DNA of 64,000 bases from WHSW01 sp963846165. Lineage in GTDB: Bacteria; Actinomycetota; Thermoleophilia; Solirubrobacterales; 70-9. A program made the position numbers and the translations under genes. Position 1 is the stretch's first letter. The number at the start of each line of letters is the position of its first letter. The stretch covers positions 1,054,001 to 1,118,000 of the forward strand of contig CAWJUU010000005.1 in assembly GCA_963846165.1 (NCBI GenBank), given 5' to 3'. Of the stretch, positions 1 through 6,760 are shown in pieces. The notes under the pieces are model-generated. The model was given only the letters and a program-made list of their open reading frames with translations, ran no database searches and was not told where the DNA came from.

Positions 1-52
1 CCGCCTGAGTCGTCTTCCCGGAGCGGTCGATGCCCTCGAGGGTGACGAACAC
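1..52 (-). CDS. tmk: thymidylate kinase, N-terminal fragment (runs off window)
   Basis: Only the first 17 codons are present. Read on the minus strand from a GTG at 52 they give VFVTLEGIDRSGKTTQA, the beta-1 strand and P-loop (GxxxxGKT) of thymidylate kinase, which phosphorylates dTMP to dTDP. The gene lies 21 nt downstream of the topA stop on the same strand, with a purine-rich CTGGAGCTGG between, so the two are probably co-transcribed. The frame is open back to the topA stop, so a slightly earlier start is possible. The rest of the gene lies outside the window. The P-loop type is clear; other nucleoside-phosphate kinases are less likely because of the LEGID context. Confidence 0.8.
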   Translation of the reverse strand, partial: MFVTLEGIDRSGKTTQA

Positions 53-73
53 GCCGGCTCGACCCAGCTCCAG

Positions 74-2428
74 CTAGCGCTTGCTGGAGGAGCGGGCCCG
101 CTTGGTCCGCTTGGTGGCGGGATCGGGCTTCTTTCGGGGCGCCCGCCGCCGGCCGCGGTTCGGCCCCGAGCCGTCGGCGCCGGCGCCCTCGGCCGCGCCC
201 GGAGCCTCCTCGCCGTTCTCGGCCGCCGCCTTCGCCGCCTCGCGGGCCTCCTTCGCGGCCTGGCGCTCGGCGCGCTTCTCGCGCATCTCGACCATCGTCG
301 GGCAGTCGTCGTTGAGGCAGAGCTTCCACGGGCGCCCGCGAAAGCCCTTGACCGTCAGCCGCGGGCGCTGATCACAAACCGAGCAGCGCTCCTCGAGGCG
401 CCAGAGCTCGTAGCCGCGCCCGGGCAGCGGACCGCTGACCCGACACGAGTCCGGCGACTCGGGATCGTCGCGGATCCAGCCCTCGCAGCCGTACATGCGC
501 TTGCCGCCCTTGAGGTCGATGATCCGCAGCCGGTTGGGCGAGCCGTCCTCGCGCTTGCGCCCTTCCTGCTCGCAAACCTTGCACGGGCCGAGGAACTTGT
601 CCTCGTCCATGCCCGCCCAGATCTCCTTGGCGAAGTCCTCGCGGCGGTCCTGGAGGGCCGCGGTGGTCGAGTGCAGCATCTCGCGGCTGATCCGCAGGAC
701 CTCGTCCTTGGAGGTCTCGCCGTTGGCGATCTGGTCCATGTCGGTCTCGAGCTCGGCGGTCATCTCCGGAGTCGCCATCCGGGGGACGTACTCGTGGAAG
801 GCCCTGTACATCGCGATCCCGGTCTCCGAGGGCTCGGGCGGGTTAGCGAAGACGTAGCCGCGGTCATAGAGCTTCTGGATGATGTCGGCGCGGGTCGCCT
901 TGGTTCCCAGCCCGCGCTCCTCCATCAGCTCGATCAGCTTGCCCTGGCTGATCCGCGACGGCGGCTGGGTCTCCTTGTCGACGATCCAGGGATCGCCGTC
1001 GAGGTCGAGGCTCTGGCCCTGCTCGAGCTTCGGGATCTCGTCGTCGGCCGAGCGGGCGTAGGTGTAGATCGCGGCGAAGCCGGGATCGACGACGACGGAG
1101 CCGCGGACGAAGTAGGTCTCCGAGCCGGCCTCGATGTCGGCCCGGGTCGACTCGCTCACCATCGGCTCGCTGAAGGTGGCGAGGAAGCGACGGACGACGA
1201 GCTCGTAGACGCGCCGCTTTGGGCCTTCGAGCGCGTTCGGGTACACGGCCTGCGTCGGGTGGATCGGCGGGTGGTCGGTGGTCTCCTTCTTGCCTCGGGT
1301 CGCGGTCAGGGCCGGCTTGTCGAGCAGCGCGGCGGCGGCGGAGAAGTCGGGGATCCGGACAAGGGAGTGGACCAGCTCGCGGGTGTTGAGCGATGCGGGG
1401 TAGACCGTGTTGTCGGTCCGCGGGTAGGAGATGAAGCCGTCCATGTAGAGGTCCTCGGCGAGTCGCATCGCGGCGGCCGGGGTGATCCCGAGCCGGCTCG
1501 AGGCGTCGGTGGTGAAGGCGGTGGTGTTGAGCGGCGTCGGCGGCTTGCGCGTGTTGCGCTTCGAGCTCACCTCCTTGACCACCCCGGGACTCTTGGTGCC
1601 GGCCAGCGCCGCGTCGGCCTCGGCGCGCTCCCAGAACTTGTCGGTCTCGTGGTGGGCCTCGAAGCTGCCGTCGGGATGCGCGAACTTCGCGAACAGCTCC
1701 CAGTAAGGCTTCGGCACGTGCGCCCGGCGCTCGAGCTCGCGTTCGACGATCAGCGCCAGGGTCGGGCTCTGCACGCGGCCGACGGAGAGGAAGTTGGAGC
1801 CAAAGCGCCGAGTCGCGAGCGAGACCGCCCGGGTCAGGGTGGCGCCCCAGATCAGGTCGATGTCCTGGCGCGCGGCGCCGGCGTAGGCAAGGTCGTAGGA
1901 GAGCTGGTCGAGCTCGGAGAAGGCGCGCTCGATCTCCTCCTTGGTCAGGGCCGAATAGCGAGCCCGCTCGATCCGCGGCCGGGCGGCGAGCCCGGCGCCG
2001 TCGGCGTCAGCGCTCGCGGCAGCGTCATCGCCGTTGCCGACGATCCGGGGGTTGACCTCGACGGCCTGCTGGAGCGCCTCCATGCCGATCAGCTCGCCCT
2101 CGCGGTCGTAGTCGGTCGCGATCACGATCGAGTCGGCTTCCTTGGCGAGCTTGCGCACCGCCTTGACCACGTTCTTGTCGGTGGGCTCGGGAACCAGCTC
2201 CGCGTCGATCAGCTCGTGGAGGTCGGTCTCCTGCCAGTTCGAGTACCCCTCCGGGAAGGCGACGCCCATCACGTGGCCCTTGAGCCCGACGGTCATCTGC
2301 TCGCCGTCGGCGTCGGTCCAGGTGTAGTACGGCACCTTGTATGTGGCGTCGGCCTTCGCCTCGCCCTTGCTCAGGATCTCGGCGATCTTCTTCGCCGAGT
2401 TGTTCTTCTCCGTGATGATCAGCCTCAT
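74..2428 (-). CDS. topA: DNA topoisomerase I (type IA)
   Basis: Relaxes negative supercoils through a transient 5'-phosphotyrosine link. A TOPRIM domain opens the protein (LIITEKNNSAKKIAEIL at residues 3-19, DYDRE near 106-110). The catalytic Tyr is about residue 335 in GFISYPRTDN. Two Cys pairs near the C-terminus (CKVC, CSVC with later Cys residues) suggest zinc ribbons, followed by an Ala/Glu-rich and then Lys/Arg-rich tail. The opening motif looks more like archaeal-type type IA enzymes than the usual bacterial VESPAKAKTI. An Ala/Asp-rich low-complexity insert sits near residues 132-150. I chose the ATG at 2428 (MRLIITEKN): it fits the fold, and a TACTCT -10 lies 9 nt upstream. An upstream in-frame ATG at 2455 would overlap that promoter. 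tmk follows. Confidence 0.93.
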   Translation of the reverse strand: MRLIITEKNNSAKKIAEILSKGEAKADATYKVPYYTWTDADGEQMTVGLKGHVMGVAFPEGYSNWQETDLHELIDAELVPEPTDKNVVKAVRKLAKEADSIVIATDYDREGELIGMEALQQAVEVNPRIVGNGDDAAASADADGAGLAARPRIERARYSALTKEEIERAFSELDQLSYDLAYAGAARQDIDLIWGATLTRAVSLATRRFGSNFLSVGRVQSPTLALIVERELERRAHVPKPYWELFAKFAHPDGSFEAHHETDKFWERAEADAALAGTKSPGVVKEVSSKRNTRKPPTPLNTTAFTTDASSRLGITPAAAMRLAEDLYMDGFISYPRTDNTVYPASLNTRELVHSLVRIPDFSAAAALLDKPALTATRGKKETTDHPPIHPTQAVYPNALEGPKRRVYELVVRRFLATFSEPMVSESTRADIEAGSETYFVRGSVVVDPGFAAIYTYARSADDEIPKLEQGQSLDLDGDPWIVDKETQPPSRISQGKLIELMEERGLGTKATRADIIQKLYDRGYVFANPPEPSETGIAMYRAFHEYVPRMATPEMTAELETDMDQIANGETSKDEVLRISREMLHSTTAALQDRREDFAKEIWAGMDEDKFLGPCKVCEQEGRKREDGSPNRLRIIDLKGGKRMYGCEGWIRDDPESPDSCRVSGPLPGRGYELWRLEERCSVCDQRPRLTVKGFRGRPWKLCLNDDCPTMVEMREKRAERQAAKEAREAAKAAAENGEEAPGAAEGAGADGSGPNRGRRRAPRKKPDPATKRTKRARSSSKR

Positions 2429-2437
2429 CGGGGCGCG

Positions 2438-2443
2438 AGAGTA
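2438..2443 (-). promoter_or_regulatory. -10 element (TACTCT) of topA, leaderless type
   Basis: On the minus strand TACTCT matches the actinobacterial TANNNT -10 hexamer and ends 9 nt before the chosen topA ATG. Transcription would then start at or just before the start codon. No convincing -35 at 17 bp was seen. Confidence 0.45.
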
Positions 2444-2498
2444 GCAGGGGGTCAAAACGGCTCCGCGAGCTTCGATCGTGGGCGCGAAGCGCCCCCGT

Positions 2499-2504
2499 TA
2501 CGCT
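2499..2504 (+). promoter_or_regulatory. -10 element (TACGCT) upstream of the siroheme gene
   Basis: TACGCT fits TANNNT and ends 6 nt before the ATG at 2511, the geometry of a leaderless transcript. It is divergent from the topA promoter. If real, the first translated codons are the Cys-rich stretch at 2511-2591 rather than the family-conserved start at 2592. Confidence 0.45.
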
Positions 2505-2510
2505 GTCGGC

Positions 2511-2591
2511 ATGCCCGCACAGGCCTTTGCCGGCAAGGAATGCGTGTGCCAGCTCCGCCGGGGAATCTGCGACCAATCGTGCGTTCGGGGC
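2511..2591 (+). other. Cys-rich leader or N-terminal extension of the siroheme gene
   Basis: An ATG at 2511 opens 27 codons in the same frame as the downstream dehydrogenase, with no stop between. The peptide contains CVCQLRRGICDQSC, four Cys in 14 residues, which is rare in this proteome. It sits just after a leaderless-type -10. Cys-rich leaderless short ORFs act as cysteine-responsive attenuators upstream of sulfur genes in mycobacteria. Here the missing stop means it could instead be a metal-binding N-terminal extension. Function is not shown. Confidence 0.4.
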
Positions 2592-3263
2592 ATGCTCGAG
2601 ACCCCGCTCTACATCGCCTGCCTGCGACTCAGCGGCCGCGACTGCGTCGTCGTCGGCGGCGGCGAGGTCGGGCTCGAGAAGGTCGAGGGACTGCTCGCCT
2701 GCGACGGCCGCGTGACCCTGGTCGCGCCCGAGGCCGTGAACGAGCTCGCCGAGCTCGCAGCGGAGGGCTCGATCACCTGGGAGCGGCGCGGGCACCGCTC
2801 CGGCGACCTCGAGGGCAAGTTCCTGGCGATCGCGGCGACCAGCGACACCGACGTCAACATCGCCGTCTACGAGGAGGCCGAGAGCCGGGCGATGCTGGTC
2901 AACGTCGTCGATGTGCCGCCGCTCTGCAACTTCATCCTCCCGGCGATCGTGCGCAGCGGCCCGCTCGCGATCGCGATCTCGACCGCCGGCGCCTCGCCGG
3001 CGCTGGCGAAGCGGATCAAGCACGAGATCGCCGAGCAGTTCGGCGAGCCTTATGCCCGGCTCGCCGTGATCCTCAACGACGCGCGCGGCTGGGCGAAGGC
3101 GACCCTGCCCACCTATCAGGACCGCAAGCGGTTCTTCGAGGGGATCGTCAACGGCGATCCCGACCCGGTCGAGCTCGTTCGCGATGGTCGCGAGCGCGAG
3201 GTGCTCGCGCTGATCGAAACGGCGAAGGCTGCGCACGCGGGCGCCGTCGCGTCGGCGGGATAG
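2592..3263 (+). CDS. precorrin-2 dehydrogenase / sirohydrochlorin ferrochelatase (siroheme synthase NAD domain)
   Basis: Oxidises precorrin-2 to sirohydrochlorin with NAD and, in this family, inserts iron to make siroheme for sulfite and nitrite reductases. The Rossmann motif VVVGGGEVGLEK starts near residue 18. The signature NVVDVPPLCNFILPAIV and the following STAGASPALAKRIK are diagnostic. The C-terminal part (LPTYQDRKRFFE) is typical of the longer actinobacterial form. There is no CobA methyltransferase domain. The ATG at 2592 matches the usual family N-terminus; an in-frame ATG at 2511 would add the Cys-rich extension listed separately. First gene of an operon with the zinc-ribbon protein, the aldo-keto reductase and the ThuA-like protein. 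Confidence 0.88.
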   Translation: MLETPLYIACLRLSGRDCVVVGGGEVGLEKVEGLLACDGRVTLVAPEAVNELAELAAEGSITWERRGHRSGDLEGKFLAIAATSDTDVNIAVYEEAESRAMLVNVVDVPPLCNFILPAIVRSGPLAIAISTAGASPALAKRIKHEIAEQFGEPYARLAVILNDARGWAKATLPTYQDRKRFFEGIVNGDPDPVELVRDGREREVLALIETAKAAHAGAVASAG

Positions 3264-3281
3264 GCGCGCATCGAGCCGCTG

Positions 3282-3460
3282 ATGGTCTACATCAGCCTGG
3301 TCGTGGTGATGATCGGGCTCTCGATCGTCGTCCGGGTCTATCGGCACCGGGCGACCCGGACGTGCCACCAGTGCGGGCAAGGGTCGAGCTCGGCAAGGGC
3401 AGGTGTCAGATCTGCGACTACCAGTTCATCAACTACTGGAGCGGTAGTGTCGCGCAATGA
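3282..3460 (+). CDS. small membrane protein with C-terminal zinc ribbon (frameshifted)
   Basis: Starts MVYISLVVVMIGLSIVVRVY, one hydrophobic helix followed by basic residues, then CHQCG. About 3381 the frame changes, and the other frame continues VELGKGRCQICDYQFINYW to a TGA at 3458-3460. Read together this is a roughly 58-residue protein with one membrane segment and a CxxC...CxxC zinc ribbon. The true stop overlaps the ATG of the next gene (ATGA), which supports the two-frame reading and an indel in the sequence. No function is known to me. The ribbon could bind nucleic acid or a protein partner at the membrane. Confidence 0.6.
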
Positions 3461-4449
3461 GACTCCGGCGCCTTGGCGACAGCGACCTCGAGGTCTCCGA
3501 GATCTCGCTCGGCTCCTGGCTCACGTACTCGGGCGGGGTCGAGCGCGAGCACACCGAGGCCTGCACCCGGGCCGCGTTCGACGCCGGGATCAACTTCTTC
3601 GACACCGCCAACGTCTACGGGACCGGGGTCGCCGAAGAGGCCTGGGGCGAGATCCTCTCCGACTATCCGCGCGACTCATACGTGCTCGCGACCAAGGTCT
3701 TCTTCCCGATGTCGGAGACCGACAGCGGGCTCTCCGCCGAGCAGATCCGCAAGCAGATCGACGCCTCGCTGGCCCGCCTGCAGACCGACTACGTCGACCT
3801 CTACCAGTGCCACCGCTACGACACCGAGACGCCGATCGAGGAGACGATGGAGGCGCTGACCGAGGTCGTCGAATCGGGCAAGGCGCGGTGCCTCGGCTTC
3901 AGCGAGTGGACGCCGGAGCAGATCCGCGCCGGTCTCGAGGTCCCCGGGGCGGCCAAGTTCGTCTCCTCGCAGCCGCAGTACAACGCGATCTGGCGGGCGC
4001 CCGAGGCGGAGGTGTTCGAGCTCTGCGCGCAGAACGGGATCTCGCAGATCGTCTGGTCGCCGCTCGCCCAGGGCGTGCTCAGCGGCAAGTACGCGCCGGG
4101 CGAAGCCCCACCCCAAGACTCGCGGGCGGCGAGCGAGGCGATGAGCTTCGCGATCGAGCGCTACATGAGCGACGCGGTGCTCGAGGCGGTCCAGCGCCTG
4201 CGCCCGATCGCCGAGGGCGCCGGGCTGACGATGTCCGAGCTCGCCCTCGCCTGGGTCCTGCGCCGCGACGAGCTCGCCTCGGCGATCATCGGCGCATCGC
4301 GCCCCGAGCAGGTGCATGCGAACGCCGCCGCCTCCGGGGTGGAGCTCTCAGAGGCCACGGTGGAGGCGATCGACGAGGCGCTCGCCGAGGTCGTCATCCG
4401 CGAACCGACGCTGGCGGGCTTCGCCAAAGAGGGCGTCAAGCACCGCTAG
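3457..4449 (+). CDS. aldo/keto reductase (Shaker-beta-like)
   Basis: NADPH-dependent carbonyl reductase with a TIM-barrel fold. The catalytic tetrad is visible: Asp and Tyr in FFDTANVYG, Lys in LATKVFF, His in YQCHRYD. The C-terminal IIGASRPEQV cofactor loop is also present. Its 330 residues are normal for the voltage-gated K+ channel beta/AKR6-like group. The start ATG overlaps the stop of the zinc-ribbon gene by 4 nt, and its TAG shares a base with the GTG of the ThuA-like gene, so it is translationally coupled on both sides. The substrate cannot be read from sequence. Confidence 0.92.
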   Translation: MRLRRLGDSDLEVSEISLGSWLTYSGGVEREHTEACTRAAFDAGINFFDTANVYGTGVAEEAWGEILSDYPRDSYVLATKVFFPMSETDSGLSAEQIRKQIDASLARLQTDYVDLYQCHRYDTETPIEETMEALTEVVESGKARCLGFSEWTPEQIRAGLEVPGAAKFVSSQPQYNAIWRAPEAEVFELCAQNGISQIVWSPLAQGVLSGKYAPGEAPPQDSRAASEAMSFAIERYMSDAVLEAVQRLRPIAEGAGLTMSELALAWVLRRDELASAIIGASRPEQVHANAAASGVELSEATVEAIDEALAEVVIREPTLAGFAKEGVKHR

Positions 4450-5221
4450 TGCTCGCGCTCGCGCTTGCCGTGCTCGCGGTGGCCATGGCGGCGGTTTCGG
4501 CGCCGGCCTGGGCCGGCGGCGAACCCCGCCGCCGCCCGGATTTTCGCGTCCTGCTCTTCACCGAGCCCGACTCCTTCCATCAGTCGGTTGGATCGGTGCC
4601 GGCAGCCGTAGAAGCGATCGAGGCGCTCGGCGAGCGCCACGACTTCGGCGTCGCCGCGAGGGTCGACCCCAGCGTCATCCGATCGGACGTGCTCCGCCGC
4701 TACGATGCCGTCGTCCTCGTCAGCCCGGATGGAGAGATCCTCGACGCGGCCGGCCAGGCGGCGTTCGAGCGTTACATCGGCCACGGCGGCGGCTTCGTCG
4801 CTGTCCACGCGGCCTCCGACTGCGGAGCCCGAGTGGCCCTTCTACGGCGAGCTGATCGGCGCCCGCTTCGTCTCGCATCCCCCGATCCAGGAAGCGAAGG
4901 TCCGGATCGCCGATCGCGAGCATCCAGTCGACCGCGCGCTTGCCGCGGCCCTGGATCCGTACCGACGAGTGGTATGAGTTCGACCGCAACCCGCGCGGCG
5001 ACGTGCACGTGCTCGCCACCGTCGACGAGTCCACCTACGCGGGTGGGGCCATGGGTGCCGACCACCCGATCAACTGGTGCCGGCGGTTGCGGACCGGGCG
5101 CTCGTGGTACACGGCGATGGGCCACCTGCCCGAGGCCTATTCCGAGCCGGCATTCCGTCGTCACCTGCTCGGCGGCATCCGCTGGGCCGCGGGCGCGGCG
5201 CGCGGCAACTGTCGCGCCTGA
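4449..5221 (+). CDS. secreted ThuA-like domain protein (two frameshifts)
   Basis: GTG at 4449 overlaps the preceding TAG and opens a signal peptide (LALALAVLAVAMAAVSAPAWA). The mature part is a ThuA-like, class I glutamine-amidotransferase-like fold: FRVLLFTEPDSFHQ, then YDAVVLVSPDG, then the GGGFVAVHAASD turn. The frame shifts near 4825 (continuing EWPFYGELIGARFVSHPP) and near 4955 (continuing RTDEWYEFDRNPRGDVHVL), ending GHLPEAYSEPAFRRHLLGGI. These blocks match the ThuA family in order, so the breaks look like sequence errors. ThuA proteins are linked to sugar (trehalose) utilisation and are often found in exported glycan-related enzymes. The exact role is unknown. Confidence 0.72.
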
Positions 5222-5252
5222 GGCGTCTTAGATTGGCCGGCGCTGCGAGCGC

Positions 5253-6110
5253 TCAGGCGGGAACGGCGTAGAGCGCGATCGCGGCGAAGTGCACGGCGGC
5301 GGCGGCGATCACGAAGACGTGGAAGATCTCGTGGTAGCCGAACACCGCCGGGCTCGGGTCGGGCGCTGACGGGCATAGACGACGGCGCCGGTCACATATA
5401 GGGCGCCGCCGCCCGCGATCAGCAGGCCGGCGACGATCCCGGCCTCGGCGACGATCGCCGGGAAGCCGATCGCCCCGATCAGCCCGACTCCGACGTAGAC
5501 GATCGCCGAGACCCACTTCGGCGCCTCGATCCAGATCAGCTCGACGACCGTGCCGCGCGAGGGCGCCGGCCCAGACCGCGATCAGCAGCGCCGTCGCCAG
5601 CGGCGGCTCGAGGACGAGGAGCGCGAACGGAGTCACCGTGCCGGCGATCAGGAAGAAGATCATCGTGTGGTCGAGGCGGCGCATCCAGCGGCGCACGTTG
5701 GGCCGCTTCCAGTCCACCCGGTGATACAGGGCGCTGACCCCGAAGAGCGCCGAGAGGCTGAGCGGCGTAGATGGCGACGGCGACCTCGCCTCGAGCCCGT
5801 TGGCGAGCACGATCAGACCGGCGCCGAGGACGAGCGAGACGAAGAAGGCGTACTCGTGCGAGACGCCCCGCAGCCGCGGCTTGACCTTGGCGATCTGCTC
5901 GGCGGCCGCGGCCTTGGCGTCGGCGACCCGCTCGGCGGCGGCGTCGCGGGCGTCGGCCATCCGCTCGCTCGCCGCGTCGCGCGCACCGGCCATCCGCTCG
6001 CTCGCGGCGTCGCGTGCTTCGCCCATCCGCTCGAGGGCCGCGTCGCGCCGCTCGGAGAGCTGCTCCGCCGCCCGCTCGAGCGGGCTTCCCTGGTCGTCGG
6101 TCCCCGTCAA
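5253..6110 (-). CDS. hemolysin III / YqfA-type membrane protein (PAQR-like), frameshifted
   Basis: The membrane core shows the family landmarks: SALYHRVDW, RRLDHTMIFFLIAG and the C-terminal GYHEIFHVFVIAAAAVHF with conserved His/Asp residues that in PAQR-type proteins bind zinc. The frame is lost near 5770 and between about 5570 and 5370 but returns to the same frame, so at least three small indels are present. Unusually, the N-terminus carries about 70 extra soluble residues built from five 11-residue repeats of the type xRDAAxERMAx. Function is probably membrane-lipid or stress related; hemolysis is not implied. Confidence 0.78.
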   Translation of the reverse strand: MTGTDDQGSPLERAAEQLSERRDAALERMGEARDAASERMAGARDAASERMADARDAAAERVADAKAAAAEQIAKVKPRLRGVSHEYAFFVSLVLGAGLIVLANGLEARSPSPSTPLSLSALFGVSALYHRVDWKRPNVRRWMRRLDHTMIFFLIAGTVTPFALLVLEPPLATALLIAVWAGALARHGRRADLDRGAEVGLGDRLRRSRADRGDRLPGDRRRGRDRRRPADRGRRRPICDRRRRLCPSAPDPSPAVFGYHEIFHVFVIAAAAVHFAAIALYAVPA

Positions 6111-6183
6111 ACCACGGCGAGCGTAGCCGATCGGCGAGCGCTCGAGGTGCGGTCGGTCACATCAACCGGTGTTCTGCGTCGAC

Positions 6184-6199
6184 ACGCTACATCTAGCGT
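6184..6199 (+). promoter_or_regulatory. NrdR box (16-bp palindrome) upstream of nrdR
   Basis: ACGCTA-CATC-TAGCGT is a perfect 6-4-6 inverted repeat. It agrees at most positions with the NrdR-box pattern ACACTATATATAGTGT. It lies 45 nt before the nrdR start. A weaker partner (ACATCAACCGGTGT, about 6158-6171) lies upstream; NrdR often uses paired boxes. This suggests that NrdR controls its own operon with nrdJ. Confidence 0.6.
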
Positions 6200-6229
6200 T
6201 TGCTACGAGAAGGAGAACGCCATCACTAG

Positions 6230-6235
6230 TAGAAT
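6230..6235 (+). promoter_or_regulatory. -10 element (TAGAAT) of nrdR, leaderless type
   Basis: TAGAAT fits TANNNT and ends 8 nt before the nrdR ATG. An AAGGAG at 6210-6215 is too far (28 nt) to serve that ATG as a ribosome site, which favours a leaderless start. Confidence 0.45.
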
Positions 6236-6243
6236 AAGGCGTC

Positions 6244-6725
6244 ATGGATTGTCCCCGATGCGAGCAGCCGACCCGCGTGCTGGAGAGCCGGCGGGCCGAT
6301 GACGGCGACGCCACCCGGCGCCGGCGCGAGTGCTCGGGATGCGGCCACCGCTTCACCACCTATGAGCGCCGCGACCGCGAGCCGATCTTCGTCCGCAAGC
6401 GCGACGGCGCGCGCCAGCGCTTCGATCGCACCAAGCTGCGGGCGGCGCTGCTGCGCTCGACCCACAAGCGCCAGGTCGGCGCCGACGACGTCGAGGCGCT
6501 GGTCGCGCGGGTCGAGCTCGCGATCGAGACCGGCGGCGGCGAGCTGCCGGCGCGAGCGGATCGGCGAGCTCTGCCTCCAGGGCCTGCGGCGAGCTCGACC
6601 GCGGCGCCTACCTGCAGTTCCTCGGGACGCTGCCGTCATCGAACACGGATTTTGCGGAGTCGGCCGGAGCCGGTTCCGTCCGGGTCGCACGCGAGAGTTC
6701 ATCGTTACCCGCTCAAGCGGGCTGA
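6244..6725 (+). CDS. nrdR: transcriptional repressor NrdR (two frameshifts)
   Basis: Represses ribonucleotide reductase genes in response to (d)ATP. The N-terminal zinc ribbon has CPRC and CSGCGHRFTTYERRD. An ATP-cone follows (FVRKRDGARQRFDRTKL). Near 6550 and 6588 single-base shifts break the frame; the pieces ERIGELCLQGLR and ELDRGAYLQFLGTLPSSNTDF continue in the other frames, with the stop at 6723-6725. The rebuilt length of about 160 residues is normal. It stands 35 nt before nrdJ, so the repressor and its target enzyme are in one operon. Confidence 0.88.
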
Positions 6726-6760
6726 AGGGACTCGGAAAGACTTAGAAGAGGAGACAGAGG

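Noticed and set aside
671..2460. Very long open frame on the + strand across topA and beyond (929 codons)
   Set aside because: Shadow of the minus-strand topA: Arg/Gly/Leu-rich translation with no domain. Only its last 25 codons are real, as part of the zinc-ribbon gene.
2560..2600. Possible cobalamin or other riboswitch before the siroheme gene
   Set aside because: No B12-box or other conserved riboswitch core could be found, and the apparent leader is translated.
3282..5231. A single 649-codon + strand ORF joining the membrane start and the ThuA signal peptide
   Set aside because: It runs through the aldo-keto reductase in the wrong frame; the real genes are the three overlapping ones listed.
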